A stretch of DNA of 64,000 bases from IMG/VR virus record IMGVR_UViG_3300012926_000036, positions 1 to 64,000 of that record. One strand, given 5' to 3'. The notes beneath the pieces were generated by a model that searched no databases, was not told where the DNA came from, and saw nothing but the letters and a program-made list of their open reading frames with translations. Made by a program: the position numbers and the translations under genes. Shown here one piece after another: positions 51,383 to 59,920 of the stretch. This DNA comes from a virus. The stretch's first letter is position 1; every line of letters begins with the position of its first letter.

Positions 51383-52291
51383 TTATTTCAGAAAACATGC
51401 GTTCGTTCGCGGGTCGTGACATATCGTGCCATTAATCAGTTTTCCACCGTTTAAAAGCATCCCAAAGGCGACCACATCCCCTACAATTCGCATCGCTGCC
51501 GATTGCATCCACGCTGCGCCGAACTGATCTGAGTACCCTTCGTGTTGCACGTATTCGACAACGCTTTGATCCGCCGTAACTACGTGCCCTTGCGCGTTGA
51601 TGATCTCTAAGCATTTATTTACGTGCAAGATTCCGACCTCTTTCAGCGTCTCGAACCCGAGCTTGTTAAACACGGCGTGAAGATCGAACCGTCTAAAAGT
51701 TTCCGGCCGCATCTCAGTTGTACCGGCCTGAATCGTGCGCCGCTTTACGGTTTCGCGGTCGGTTGACCGGCTTTCAATCAGCATCCGGGAACCGATATTC
51801 GTCGTGGCTACGACAACGTAATTGCGTAAATCGATTGTCTGCCCTGTAGCCAGTGTGAACCGGCCTGCTGAAAGAATCTGTAAAAACACGTCGATAATTA
51901 ACGGGTGCGCTTTCTCGATCTCGTCAAAAAGCAGCGTACCCGAACCTCCGGAATGATCGTAATAAACGCCCAAGAGCCCTTGGTCATTCGTGTTCTGGCC
52001 GCGCAATATACCGATCGAATCAACGGTCATGTACTCGCTCATATCGAGCCGAATAAGCTTATCTGACGACCCAAAAAGATGCTCCGTAAAGAGTAAGCAC
52101 GTCTCGGTCTTACCGACCCCGGTAGGCCCGAGAAACAACATCGACGCTACCGGCCGGCCAGGGAACCGCATCCCGAAAAACGAACGTTGCAACAAAGAAA
52201 CGACCTCGGCAATCACCTCAGATTGGCCAAGGATATTCGCGTTTAGAAAATTACTGAGTGTCGTTAACCGCGTTAGGGAATCCGGTATCAT
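51383..52291 (-). CDS. ClpB/ClpA-type AAA ATPase in T4SS cluster
   Basis: A 302-residue protein with one AAA-2 module of the ClpA/B D2 type. It has ILGQSEVI, Walker A LGPTGVGKT (residues 54-62), pore-like SEYMTVDSI, Walker B TLLFDEIEKAHP (D123-E124), sensor VVVATTNIGS, and an arginine finger region (RPETFRRFD). There is no N-domain and no second AAA. It would unfold or remodel a protein, for instance a relaxase, for passage through the T4SS, or act on a pilin. It is embedded in the conjugation operon by 4-bp overlap. Confidence 0.75.
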   Translation of the reverse strand: MIPDSLTRLTTLSNFLNANILGQSEVIAEVVSLLQRSFFGMRFPGRPVASMLFLGPTGVGKTETCLLFTEHLFGSSDKLIRLDMSEYMTVDSIGILRGQNTNDQGLLGVYYDHSGGSGTLLFDEIEKAHPLIIDVFLQILSAGRFTLATGQTIDLRNYVVVATTNIGSRMLIESRSTDRETVKRRTIQAGTTEMRPETFRRFDLHAVFNKLGFETLKEVGILHVNKCLEIINAQGHVVTADQSVVEYVQHEGYSDQFGAAWMQSAAMRIVGDVVAFGMLLNGGKLINGTICHDPRTNACFLK

Positions 52292-52464
52292 CGCTCCATT
52301 TCATCATGACACGGATTACACATAGCCTGCCTGTCAATCATTTCATGGTCGTCTATGGTGCACAGATCCCGGCCGCACCAGTCGCATGTGTTCGCCTCCG
52401 GCAACACGCGATCTAGCTGCGCAGCCACGATTGCCGCGCGGAATTCGTCTGATAATTCACTCAT
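52288..52464 (-). CDS. Small zinc-finger protein (DksA/TraR-like)
   Basis: A 58-residue protein: an N-terminal helix, then TCDWCGRDL ... MCNPCHDEMER. The spacing of the CxxC pairs (18 residues between) resembles the zinc finger of the small TraR/DksA-type regulators that bind RNA polymerase. The N-terminal helical hairpin typical of them is short here. Coupled to the ClpB-like gene. Confidence 0.6.
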   Translation of the reverse strand: MSELSDEFRAAIVAAQLDRVLPEANTCDWCGRDLCTIDDHEMIDRQAMCNPCHDEMER

Positions 52465-52639
52465 TTATTTCTCTTTCCTCTTGCTGCAATCGCTCAGTCA
52501 ACTCGCGCACTTTACGTTGATAATCCAAAATGACTGTCAGGTTCCAAGCCTGGCGTAGTTGTTCATCCGGAAGATTAATTGGACCCTCGCCTCCGAACGG
52601 CTCCGGGATCTCGCCGAGGTTAATAATCTTGCCTTTCAT
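52457..52639 (-). CDS. Hypothetical 60-aa protein
   Basis: I choose ATG 52639, which overlaps the stop of the lipoprotein gene (ATGA). The protein has KIINLGEIPEPFGGEGPINL, then a coiled-coil end (LDYQRKVRELTERLQQEER). It is unclear whether it is a scaffolding peptide. It overlaps the next gene by 8 bp. Confidence 0.5.
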   Translation of the reverse strand: MKGKIINLGEIPEPFGGEGPINLPDEQLRQAWNLTVILDYQRKVRELTERLQQEEREINE

Positions 52640-53262
52640 TTCAAGCCACGCCCCCATTGCGCTAACGGATCACTTAACGGTGTTGCAGACGGTGCCGGGG
52701 TAGCCGTGTGTTGCGGTGCCGACATTGCCGCGTCGAGTTGCCCTTTTAGCTCCGTGATCTGGTCACTCTGCGCCTGGAGCTCGCCCCGCAGGTTATTGTC
52801 GGTCGCAAGCTGCGCATCAACCTTACCCCTGGCCGCGTCGAGCTTGTCCTTGGCTTCGTTTGCCGACGCAACCGCGTCATTGATCCGTTGGTCGCGCGGC
52901 GGAGGTGAATAGGTCGGTGGCGTATACACCGTTTTCGGGCCCGTCGGTTTAAGCCGTCCGGCCGGGGGCAACCGCAGATCGAAGCTCTCGCTCGTGACGA
53001 CCCGGTAGTACCGGTGCGCTTCAGACATGCCACCGTTACCGTCCGGCATCCGGCCTAGGTCGTACGTGTGAACCATGCCAGGCTCGATCACCTTCGCTGT
53101 GAGCTGTTCTGTGCGATCCTTGGTCCCTTTCGGTGTCTTGCGCACATGATGCACAGTAATTGAGCCGTGTTTACCTTTTTCCCAATACGTTTGCTCTTTT
53201 GTGGCGCAGCCGGCCAGTAGCACGGACAAGCTAATAATGAAAGTGTGGCGGTCGATCCTCAT
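52636..53262 (-). CDS. Coiled-coil lipoprotein of the T4SS
   Basis: A 208-residue protein from ATG 53262 (MRIDRHTFIISLSVLLAG), with lipobox LAGC (C19). A beta-rich stretch with TVHHVRKTPKGTKD is followed by a proline-rich and then coiled-coil region (DAVASANEAKDKLDAARGKV) and a C-terminal ATPAPSATPLSDPL tail. The longer upstream start would be inside VirB10. It overlaps VirB10's end by 32 bp. Probably an outer-membrane core partner of the VirB9/10 complex. Confidence 0.65.
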   Translation of the reverse strand: MRIDRHTFIISLSVLLAGCATKEQTYWEKGKHGSITVHHVRKTPKGTKDRTEQLTAKVIEPGMVHTYDLGRMPDGNGGMSEAHRYYRVVTSESFDLRLPPAGRLKPTGPKTVYTPPTYSPPPRDQRINDAVASANEAKDKLDAARGKVDAQLATDNNLRGELQAQSDQITELKGQLDAAMSAPQHTATPAPSATPLSDPLAQWGRGLK

Positions 53263-54358
53263 TTTTTTGTGGTTCCTGGTTATGCGGAAATAGTTCTTTC
53301 TCAAGTTCACGCTCAAGCGATTCCTTTGACTGATTTGGTTGCACCTCAGCCTTTTTATCGACTGATACCCGGCGTGATGGCACGATCTCTTCAGTCGGGA
53401 AAATGTAGAATTCTTTCGAAGCGCGCACCTGAACAAACCGGCCATCACCGGTCTCGCCGTTCAAAAGCTGGTCAAGATACTTGGCAAGAACTGGCGTTGT
53501 ATCCGGTAACCCGATACCAACACCGCCGCTGTGCCCAGACTGTAACGCGCCGCTTGCTGCGGCCGTACCTGCCTGCGTAGTTGCCGTTAAAAGCAGCGCA
53601 ATAAACGCCTTAGCGTTCGCCCAATGGTCCCTCTCAACGATGTCGCCTTGCAACCCGGCTGACCCGTCCTCGGTCCCGAATTGCTGGTTTATCGGGTCGG
53701 CCTCCCGGTCACACGCTATTCCGGTAGCTTTCAAATGGCGCCCATCCGAGAACACGAACAGCCAAGTCCCGGCAACCTCGATCCGGTCACGGACCGCACC
53801 GGACTCGGCAAACGAGCTGACAAGTGTGCCGGCCGGAACGATCAGTTTACCATTCTGGTAAACGTCGCGAATAACCTCACCAACGACCGGGGTGTTGATA
53901 TGGGAACTCTCGACAGTATTGACTAGGGCGCATGGAATAAAGATCGAGGGCGGCAACCAGGACGGTTCACGTTGGCGTTGCGGCTCCGGGGTAGGCGTCG
54001 GGGTAGATTGCACCTGGGCATAGAACGACACGAGCGTAGGCAACGCCTGGGCGCGCGTGTTAACCGTTCCGGGGATCGGTTGCGCGAACGCTGGCGGCTC
54101 CGGGATCGGAGTCGGTAGGGACTTGGCACCAGGGTTTAATTTACGGTTCGATAAGATCGATTCCTTAGCCGCAACCGAGGCGTCAACATCATCTGACGGC
54201 TTAACTTTCCCAAGATCCCGTTGTACCTGCCGTTTCTCGGCTTCCTTGCGCTGTTTATCCTGGCCATGTTTAATGATGCCGCCAATAAAAATAATTAACC
54301 CGACAATAATCAGAATAACACCTTGACCAGTAGTAAAAAATCTTAGAAATCGAATCAT
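53231..54358 (-). CDS. virB10: VirB10/TrbI-like T4SS protein
   Basis: A 375-residue protein: N-terminal single membrane helix (QGVILIIVGLIIFIGGII), proline-rich linker, then the TrbI_VirB10 barrel: VNTVESSHINTPVVGEVI, LIVPAGTLVSSF and AGTAAASGAL. VirB10 bridges inner and outer membranes and responds to energy from ATPases. It lies downstream of VirB9 and a zinc-finger gene, with 4-bp overlaps. Confidence 0.9.
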   Translation of the reverse strand: MIRFLRFFTTGQGVILIIVGLIIFIGGIIKHGQDKQRKEAEKRQVQRDLGKVKPSDDVDASVAAKESILSNRKLNPGAKSLPTPIPEPPAFAQPIPGTVNTRAQALPTLVSFYAQVQSTPTPTPEPQRQREPSWLPPSIFIPCALVNTVESSHINTPVVGEVIRDVYQNGKLIVPAGTLVSSFAESGAVRDRIEVAGTWLFVFSDGRHLKATGIACDREADPINQQFGTEDGSAGLQGDIVERDHWANAKAFIALLLTATTQAGTAAASGALQSGHSGGVGIGLPDTTPVLAKYLDQLLNGETGDGRFVQVRASKEFYIFPTEEIVPSRRVSVDKKAEVQPNQSKESLERELEKELFPHNQEPQKNEDRPPHFHY

Positions 54359-54567
54359 TGCGCCTCTTTCCTTGGTCTGTCAAAACATCCACGACGCCAT
54401 TGCTCTTCATCTCCATAAATTAAATAGCATTCCGGATGAGCAGACTCAGTTCCAGTTATTAAGCCATCTATAAATCCCGTCCACCTGTAGCATGATCCAC
54501 CTTTGGGAATTTTTTCTCCACAGAACGTACATTCAACGTTTGATTTAGTTACGACGATTGCACTCAT
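54355..54567 (-). CDS. Zinc-finger protein, 70 aa
   Basis: A 70-residue protein with CTFCGEKIPKGGSCYRW, then SAHPECYLIYGDEE. The pattern CxxC ... C ... HPEC resembles a LIM/PARP-type single zinc finger found in phages and plasmids. It lies between VirB9 and VirB10 with 4-bp overlaps on both sides, an odd place for a DNA-binding-type protein. Confidence 0.6.
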   Translation of the reverse strand: MSAIVVTKSNVECTFCGEKIPKGGSCYRWTGFIDGLITGTESAHPECYLIYGDEEQWRRGCFDRPRKEAQ

Positions 54568-55550
54568 TGCGCATCCCTTTTCGGTTTACCGGTCTGCGTT
54601 AACGGAATATCGGTTAACGGTTTACTTGGTATCGTCTTGCCAGGTGATCCGCCATTTTTAAAGCTCCAAATGTTGCCGGTATCGCCAGGAAGCATGATTC
54701 GGTACTCGTTACCGAGCGCTAGGTTTGCGCGCCCACCGTCGATGTCGCCCTGGATCACTACGTCAATTAACGTTTTTGTGCGGGGCGGGATCGGTCGCAA
54801 ACAATCAAGCAACTTGATTGGGTGAACTTCGCTCGCTACGAGCACCGTTGCCGCGCGACCATCAAAGCTTAGCGGTTTATCTGTCTCGTTCTCAACCACG
54901 CCTTGTAACACGGTGGCATCCTCTTTCGAGAACCGGTGAACGGTTGTAACCGTAGTTTTAACGGTACCAGAATCGCTCGTATACTGCGTATCGCGTTTAC
55001 TGTACCCGTCGTAAAGATTGCCGTACAACGGCCGCAAGATATTCACGTCACGCGCGCGGCGAAGCAGGCCGATGAGGAGCTCCGGCGCGTACGTAGGCCG
55101 AGCTGCAATGACCTGCTCCGGGGTAACCGCCTCAGCGCGTGGTGCTGCACCATCGATTTTAACGAACGTCACGGCCACGTCAGGCTGCGGCCCGCTAACT
55201 AAATCCAAAACGTAAAGCTTGCCGTCGAGAAGTACAGTCGCTAAGACATGCGCTGTATCGCTCAACGCGTGAAGCACGAGAATATTGCTGCCGTCCGGGT
55301 GATCGACTTGTACGGTACCGTTTTGCGCGCCCTGTCCAGTAACTAACCCGAGACCGAACGTGCCGGATAACGGTCCAGGAAAAAGTAACGTTGTTGTCAG
55401 ATCTGGGGAAAGCGAAATACGAATCGGAATGTCAATTGTAAGAGGTTTAGTGGCGATGGTTTGTGCTGCGCATTTACTCGCAAATAAAAAGCCGAATATA
55501 AAGAACGTAACAGCAACCAAGAATAATAAAAACTTACTAACATCACTCAT
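54564..55550 (-). CDS. virB9: VirB9/TrbG-like T4SS protein
   Basis: A 328-residue protein with an N-terminal hydrophobic signal (FLLFLVAVTFFIFGFLFA). A beta-rich periplasmic part follows, and a conserved C-terminal sandwich: VHPIKLLDCLRPIPPRTKTL and EYRIMLPGDTGNIWSF. This is the VirB9 outer-membrane core type. It lies between VirB8 and VirB10, the classic order. Starts at a 4-bp overlap. Confidence 0.8.
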   Translation of the reverse strand: MSDVSKFLLFLVAVTFFIFGFLFASKCAAQTIATKPLTIDIPIRISLSPDLTTTLLFPGPLSGTFGLGLVTGQGAQNGTVQVDHPDGSNILVLHALSDTAHVLATVLLDGKLYVLDLVSGPQPDVAVTFVKIDGAAPRAEAVTPEQVIAARPTYAPELLIGLLRRARDVNILRPLYGNLYDGYSKRDTQYTSDSGTVKTTVTTVHRFSKEDATVLQGVVENETDKPLSFDGRAATVLVASEVHPIKLLDCLRPIPPRTKTLIDVVIQGDIDGGRANLALGNEYRIMLPGDTGNIWSFKNGGSPGKTIPSKPLTDIPLTQTGKPKRDAQ

Positions 55551-56140
55551 TCAAACCGTTCCTCGTAATTTGTTACCACCATTGGATACCGGCCATTATG
55601 CGCCATATCAGCGTTCAACGTTAATTTCAAAAATACCGTAACCTTTTTAGCGTCATTAACCACCCGCTGATTAAATGTTCCTGTCCGCAATACCTGACCT
55701 TCAACGCTTACAAGTGCTGTGTTGCTATCAACTGATAACTCACGAATCTGGCCAGTCTCAATCTTTTGATGAATTTGCTGTGACCGAAACACGTCAGAAT
55801 CTCGGCCCATATCCTTATGCAATGTTTCAGTTGTCTCTGGATTAAATAACCGCTCAAGCCGTTCTGGGTTATCGAACCCGTCTGGGTTACGGCCAAAGAT
55901 CGTTTCCGTTGCCATCTTGGCAAGCTCCGCGTGAATATGCTTAGCCTCTTCGAAATTGCCTAAATTCGACAAATAGAACGTGTTTCTGCTATCCATTGCA
56001 GCAAACCGCAGTTGACCCATTGCAGTTTTCAAAGTGAAATAATTGCTCACCGGGATCACAATTACGGCTAATACGAATAAGGATTGCCAAAGCCACATAG
56101 CCATTAATCGCTTGCGCAACATTTGTGTTAACGCGTTCAT
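55547..56140 (-). CDS. virB8: VirB8/TraE-like inner membrane protein
   Basis: A 197-residue protein with one N-terminal membrane helix (MWLWQSLFVLAVIVIPVSNY), then a periplasmic NTF2-like domain with MATETIFGRNPDGFDNPERL and ALVSVEGQVLRTGTFN. The order and topology are those of TraE/VirB8, which assembles the channel. It overlaps VirB9 start by four bases. Confidence 0.8.
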   Translation of the reverse strand: MNALTQMLRKRLMAMWLWQSLFVLAVIVIPVSNYFTLKTAMGQLRFAAMDSRNTFYLSNLGNFEEAKHIHAELAKMATETIFGRNPDGFDNPERLERLFNPETTETLHKDMGRDSDVFRSQQIHQKIETGQIRELSVDSNTALVSVEGQVLRTGTFNQRVVNDAKKVTVFLKLTLNADMAHNGRYPMVVTNYEERFE

Positions 56141-56451
56141 TTGGGCGCCTTTTGCAGTTCGGAGATAACGTTATCTTTTACCGAAATTCCAACGGTCAGC
56201 CATTTAACCCTATCCTTCAACTGTTCAATCTCGGTTCGAAGATTATTTGCAACTTTATCCGCTGCATCGCGCTCTACCTCAGTTGCCCTGATGATATTAC
56301 TGAGCCGCTCATTTTGAGCATCTGATTTATCAATCCATATCTGGCACAGTTTCCTCGAGTGACCCAATTCCGCGCTTAGCTGCTCAATCTCCGCGTCTTT
56401 GTAGGCTAGTTGATCATAGTACCATCTCGCCGCGTCGATTCTTTCTTTCAT
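56137..56451 (-). CDS. Coiled-coil protein, 104 aa
   Basis: A soluble 104-residue protein made of heptads (KDAEIEQLSAELGHSRKL, then EIEQLKDRVKWL). Similar coiled coil proteins precede it in the operon (56457-57137). It may be a scaffolding protein. It overlaps the VirB8 start by 4 bp. Confidence 0.5.
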   Translation of the reverse strand: MKERIDAARWYYDQLAYKDAEIEQLSAELGHSRKLCQIWIDKSDAQNERLSNIIRATEVERDAADKVANNLRTEIEQLKDRVKWLTVGISVKDNVISELQKAPK

Positions 56452-56456
56452 TGTGC

Positions 56457-57137
56457 TTATAGTGCCGCCTTTCGCAGTTCAACAATAAGTGTGCCATCAG
56501 ATAGTCGCCCATAAGCCAGCGCGTCAGCCAGCGCGTCAACAGCGCGGGTAATGATGGCTTTATAGTAAATTTCATTCTGAGCTAATAGTTCTACATCATC
56601 CTTAAGCCCCTTAATCTCCTTGTCTTTCTCGGCGATTAAATTCTCAAGACGTGTAACATCCTCAATTTTAATGTCGTTCATCATTGTTTCTCCTTTGTGG
56701 ATTGTGCTCATTTTTGCCGCCTCTCGCAGTTGGTAAATGAGGTCCTTATCTGGATTATTAGACCATACCAGCGCATCGGCCGCGTAGGCATGGTGCGCCT
56801 TGTGAAAAATTTCGTTCTGGGCTAATAGCTCAATATCCGCTTTCAACCGCTCAATCTCCTTGTCTCTTAGCCTGATAGTTTCCGAATAGGCACGAAGTAT
56901 TTCAGAATCGCTGACAACAGGAGTTGCTTCGCTTAAACGCTTAATTTCCTCATCACGTAACCGTAACCCTTGTGCCTGATTTTCCATCATGTTTTCTATA
57001 CGGGCGCGCAACTGATTAATATCACCATGAAGTTTTTCAATTTCTGCTACAGCCCTGTGTAACGCTTCATCCTTCCGCTTAATTTCGTCCATCGCTTCGC
57101 TGTACGCTTCGTCTTGAATATTAACCTCTTCGCTCAT
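56457..57137 (-). CDS. Duplicated coiled-coil protein, internal start
   Basis: A 226-residue coiled-coil protein with an internal duplication: a unit of about 70 residues appears twice (RDKEIERLKADIELLAQNE then LIYQLREAA; KDKEIKGLKDDVELLAQNE then LIVELRKAAL). At the junction an AAGGAG (56690-56695) lies just before ATGATG (56681-56684). The second copy may therefore also be translated alone. No signal sequence. Role in the T4SS unknown; might be a stator or scaffold. Confidence 0.6.
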   Translation of the reverse strand: MSEEVNIQDEAYSEAMDEIKRKDEALHRAVAEIEKLHGDINQLRARIENMMENQAQGLRLRDEEIKRLSEATPVVSDSEILRAYSETIRLRDKEIERLKADIELLAQNEIFHKAHHAYAADALVWSNNPDKDLIYQLREAAKMSTIHKGETMMNDIKIEDVTRLENLIAEKDKEIKGLKDDVELLAQNEIYYKAIITRAVDALADALAYGRLSDGTLIVELRKAAL

Positions 57138-57141
57138 ACTT

Positions 57142-57396
57142 TTAATTTCTTCCCCAGTGTTCCCAATGACCCTGTGTACGTTTTGGTCGGCGATGTATTC
57201 GATTCCATGTTGCCGTTAACCACGCAGCCGGCCCACTTAATAATAATAACACCGAGTTGCCACTCTCGCCGCGCCAACGCGCATCTAGATAAATCCATAA
57301 ACCCCACAAACACCAAACCAATAAACCGCACAGTACCGTGACGTCCGGATTAACCGGTACGTGGTAACCTACGTCGATTTGAGGTGCGTGGTTCAT
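57142..57396 (-). CDS. Small two-span membrane protein (VirB3-like?)
   Basis: An 84-residue protein with two hydrophobic stretches (VTVLCGLLVWCLWGLWIYL and SVLLLLSGPAAWLTATW) and a basic end (RIHRRPKRTQG). The size and topology are close to VirB3/TrbD, but the order, apart from VirB4, is unusual. It lies between VirB6 and the coiled-coil protein. An overlapping ORF in another frame (57134-57331) is a shadow. Confidence 0.5.
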   Translation of the reverse strand: MNHAPQIDVGYHVPVNPDVTVLCGLLVWCLWGLWIYLDARWRGESGNSVLLLLSGPAAWLTATWNRIHRRPKRTQGHWEHWGRN

Positions 57397-57447
57397 TTAG
57401 ACCCTGACTATTCCCTGGGAAACATTGGTATGCAAATAAAAAGATTC

Positions 57448-58821
57448 TTACGGCGGCGGTTGTGGTCGCCCTGGCCGACGCGCGTAATTTGTGTACGCGC
57501 TCATCATTGAATGACTTGCGGCTGAGATTGGAGCAGCAGCAACACTTGCTGCCGCGCCTGCTGTCGAACGGCCACCACCGGCCGCCATTATAGCTATTGT
57601 CCCAACCGTTGCCCCGAATACCGATGCGACTCCGGCACCACCACCACCGATCAGTAACGCTGAGATAATCAACGGTGCAACGAACGAGCTCCCGATCACC
57701 CACACGGCCAGTAGCACCCAGTACCCGAGCATCATTGATGACCCGGAGAACGCGCTTAACGCAAGGTTGTTCGTCGGGTTCACCGCAAACGCGATTAGTG
57801 CGCGTGTCAATAAATCGCAGATCGCCCAACCAAGTGACCAGATACAAATCGCTGCGAGCGAACAAAAGAACCGGGTTGCTATCCCGACTAAACGCGGCAC
57901 CATAAGTAGCCCGATAAAAATCGGCGAAATCGCAATCTCGATTGTGTACAAGATCTGTTGCGCGGCCTGCATTAAATACATGATCCCGAGCGCAATTAAA
58001 CTCAATAGATGCACAAGCGGGTACAGCAGCCCGATTGTAAGTGAATCGCCAATCTTCGAGATCCAACCACCGAGCGGCCCGCTATTACCACCTCCACCGC
58101 TGCTGCCGTCGAGTGATGCGAACTCGTTATTGGGATCGAACAGATCAACGCGCCGGTTGCTCTCCGGTGCTGTGTCGTCGTCTCGCACCGTCATGCCCTG
58201 GTACGGGAACACGTTCCCGGTCGATACGCCCGTAACGCCGAACATTGCGTACCGTTCCGATTGCGTCAAAGCAACGGAACGCAATTGAGGTGTTGCAATT
58301 AGTTGGTTTTGACGATCACCTATCCCATGTGCGCTATTCCAGTCAGGCGTCGTATCCCCGGCATACCCGTAATGCGTTGTTTGCACGTCGCCAGATTGTG
58401 CGAACGCTAAACTGGCGTCGCCCTCGGTCGTCGGCGTCGGTTGCGATTGTTGTTGCTGTTGGGATTGGGATTTAGGCACCGACCCGTCGGAGCCGAATTT
58501 GCGCGCTACGGCGTCTCGGTACGCGGCAAAGATCCCGCCCTCCACGCCGCCTAACCCCATTTGGCCTACAACATCGTTCACCGCATCGGTTAATAAATCG
58601 CCCCACGCACCAAGGCTGCCGATCATGATTACTACGACCACAAGCCGGACCAAGGTCGGCATGATATTACCCGTAGATTTCTCGCGTAACCCTTGAAACG
58701 CCAAAAGAAAAATGCCGAGCATAGCTAGAACGAACGTAACGCCAATAAGAATATTGTGTAGCGTGTGAGCCCCGGATTCGAACCCTGGCATCAACTGTAG
58801 AAAATCTACGGCTAAAATCAA
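57448..58821 (-). CDS. virB6: VirB6/TrbL-like polytopic channel protein
   Basis: A 457-residue membrane protein with a TTG start at 58821 (TTGA overlap). Segments: two N-terminal spans (ILIGVTFVLAMLGIFLLAF; LVRLVVVVIMIGSLGAW), a long soluble loop (about 110-260) and five or so further spans at 265-430 (LLYPLVHLLSLIALGIMYL; IAISPIFIGLLMV; YWVLLAVWVIGSSF and more). This is the VirB6/TrbL layout, the inner-membrane channel. It follows VirB5-type genes. Confidence 0.8.
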   Translation of the reverse strand: MILAVDFLQLMPGFESGAHTLHNILIGVTFVLAMLGIFLLAFQGLREKSTGNIMPTLVRLVVVVIMIGSLGAWGDLLTDAVNDVVGQMGLGGVEGGIFAAYRDAVARKFGSDGSVPKSQSQQQQQSQPTPTTEGDASLAFAQSGDVQTTHYGYAGDTTPDWNSAHGIGDRQNQLIATPQLRSVALTQSERYAMFGVTGVSTGNVFPYQGMTVRDDDTAPESNRRVDLFDPNNEFASLDGSSGGGGNSGPLGGWISKIGDSLTIGLLYPLVHLLSLIALGIMYLMQAAQQILYTIEIAISPIFIGLLMVPRLVGIATRFFCSLAAICIWSLGWAICDLLTRALIAFAVNPTNNLALSAFSGSSMMLGYWVLLAVWVIGSSFVAPLIISALLIGGGGAGVASVFGATVGTIAIMAAGGGRSTAGAAASVAAAPISAASHSMMSAYTNYARRPGRPQPPP

Positions 58822-59108
58822 TTGTCACCCCATTTCTTCGGTAGTTGCCGGAAGTTATCAGCCGGTAACCCCTTTAGATCGTTCCGAATCGCTGCCCGCT
58901 CGGCCTCAGCGCGCTGGATTAACGCGTTCTCTTTCGCCTGAATCTCGGCAAACACATCTTTCTCGAACTGTTTAACGGCAGTAGCAGCTGCATAATCACC
59001 GTCAGATTTTTGTGCCTTTAGTTCTTTCTGGAGCTCGCTTATTTGCCGATGATGAACCGCCTCGATAGAGGCAACCACCAATAAACACAAAAACAGCGCA
59101 TAATTCAT
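58818..59108 (-). CDS. Small exported protein with VirB5-like tail
   Basis: A 96-residue protein that starts at ATG 59108 (TAATG with the VirB5 stop). N-terminal signal/anchor (YALFLCLLVVASIEAV) then a helical body (AEIQAKENALIQRAEAER). Its C-terminus LPADNFRQLPKKWGDN mirrors that of the adjacent VirB5-like protein (LPADNFRQTRVWGSN), so the tail was probably duplicated. It may be a T4SS accessory such as TrbK-like. Confidence 0.6.
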   Translation of the reverse strand: MNYALFLCLLVVASIEAVHHRQISELQKELKAQKSDGDYAAATAVKQFEKDVFAEIQAKENALIQRAEAERAAIRNDLKGLPADNFRQLPKKWGDN

Positions 59109-59920
59109 TAATTTGATCCCCATACCCGAGTTTGCCTGAAATTGTCGGCTGGGAGCAAGCGCAAATCCTGGTCAACGCCTTGGTACGCCGCCGCCGCCCG
59201 TTGTTCGGCCTGGCTCGTCTGATAAATCTGTTGGCCAGCCTGGATCTGGTGCCCTTTGATCGTTACCCGGTGTGCCACCTCGTTGGCGCGTGCCCCGAGT
59301 TCCGCGATGGCGCCGTTTAACCCGTCCAAAACACCGTGATACTTTTTCACTTGGGCATCGGTCGTTGCTGATTGTAACCCTTGCAACGCCGTATCGCGCT
59401 GTGTCTCAAGCCGTTGCCGTTGTTCTTCGATTCGTTTAAGCTCGTCATCAGCCGCCGTTGCTACGTTGTACCGGGCCGTATCGAACTGGTAAAGGCCCTG
59501 GGCCGGCCCGACGTTGTACCCCGAATAGGTAGAGTACCCGTTCCATTGCGGTTGGCTGTACGAGCCTAGGATGTAGTTTGCGTCCTGCTGATACCGTTTA
59601 GGGTTCAAGTACCCTTGCCACCGCTGATAATCGGACATCAACCGTTGCCCGGTACCGTACAGCTCGGCAATCGTTGACACGCCGGGGATTGAGCGCAGCG
59701 CAGCCGGATCACCTAGGCGCGCAACTTGGAGAATGGTATTTTCGTAAGTGCCAAGCGTATTAAGCGCTGTCTCAGTACTTTTAACGGCGGTCTCCGCGTC
59801 TCTTATCAGGTTAGCAATATTAACAGTGTGATTAATAGGATCGTACACAACATCGTAGCACCATACGTAGCGCGTCATCGCTACCGAGATAAATAACAAT
59901 GTTAAAATTTTCATTCCCAT
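59108..59920 (-). CDS. virB5: VirB5/TrbJ-like pilus-tip/assembly protein
   Basis: A 270-residue protein with a signal peptide (MKILTLLFISVAMTRYVWC), then helical sequence with DPINHTVNIANLIRDAETAV, repeated Gln/Tyr-rich part (YQQDANYILGSYSQPQWNG) and a helical end (VKKYHGVLDGLNGAIAELG). It matches the TrbJ/VirB5 type (VVYDP.N...), usually minor pilins. It is followed by VirB6/TrbL. C-terminal tail LPADNFRQ recurs in the next gene. Confidence 0.75.
   Translation of the reverse strand: MGMKILTLLFISVAMTRYVWCYDVVYDPINHTVNIANLIRDAETAVKSTETALNTLGTYENTILQVARLGDPAALRSIPGVSTIAELYGTGQRLMSDYQRWQGYLNPKRYQQDANYILGSYSQPQWNGYSTYSGYNVGPAQGLYQFDTARYNVATAADDELKRIEEQRQRLETQRDTALQGLQSATTDAQVKKYHGVLDGLNGAIAELGARANEVAHRVTIKGHQIQAGQQIYQTSQAEQRAAAAYQGVDQDLRLLPADNFRQTRVWGSN

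Noticed and set aside
57134-57331. Alternative 65-residue ORF overlapping the small two-span membrane gene
   Set aside because: Different frame of the same stretch; the 57142-57396 frame has two clear membrane segments and better spacing.
57350-58066. 238-residue minus-strand ORF within the VirB6 gene
   Set aside because: Frame shadow: it has no membrane segments or domain, while the VirB6 frame shows the full polytopic layout.
58765-58795. T-arm-like GGTTCGAATCC in the VirB6 start region (minus strand)
   Set aside because: The stem does not pair fully and no acceptor stem surrounds it. It encodes a plausible VirB6 N-terminus (MPGFESGAH).
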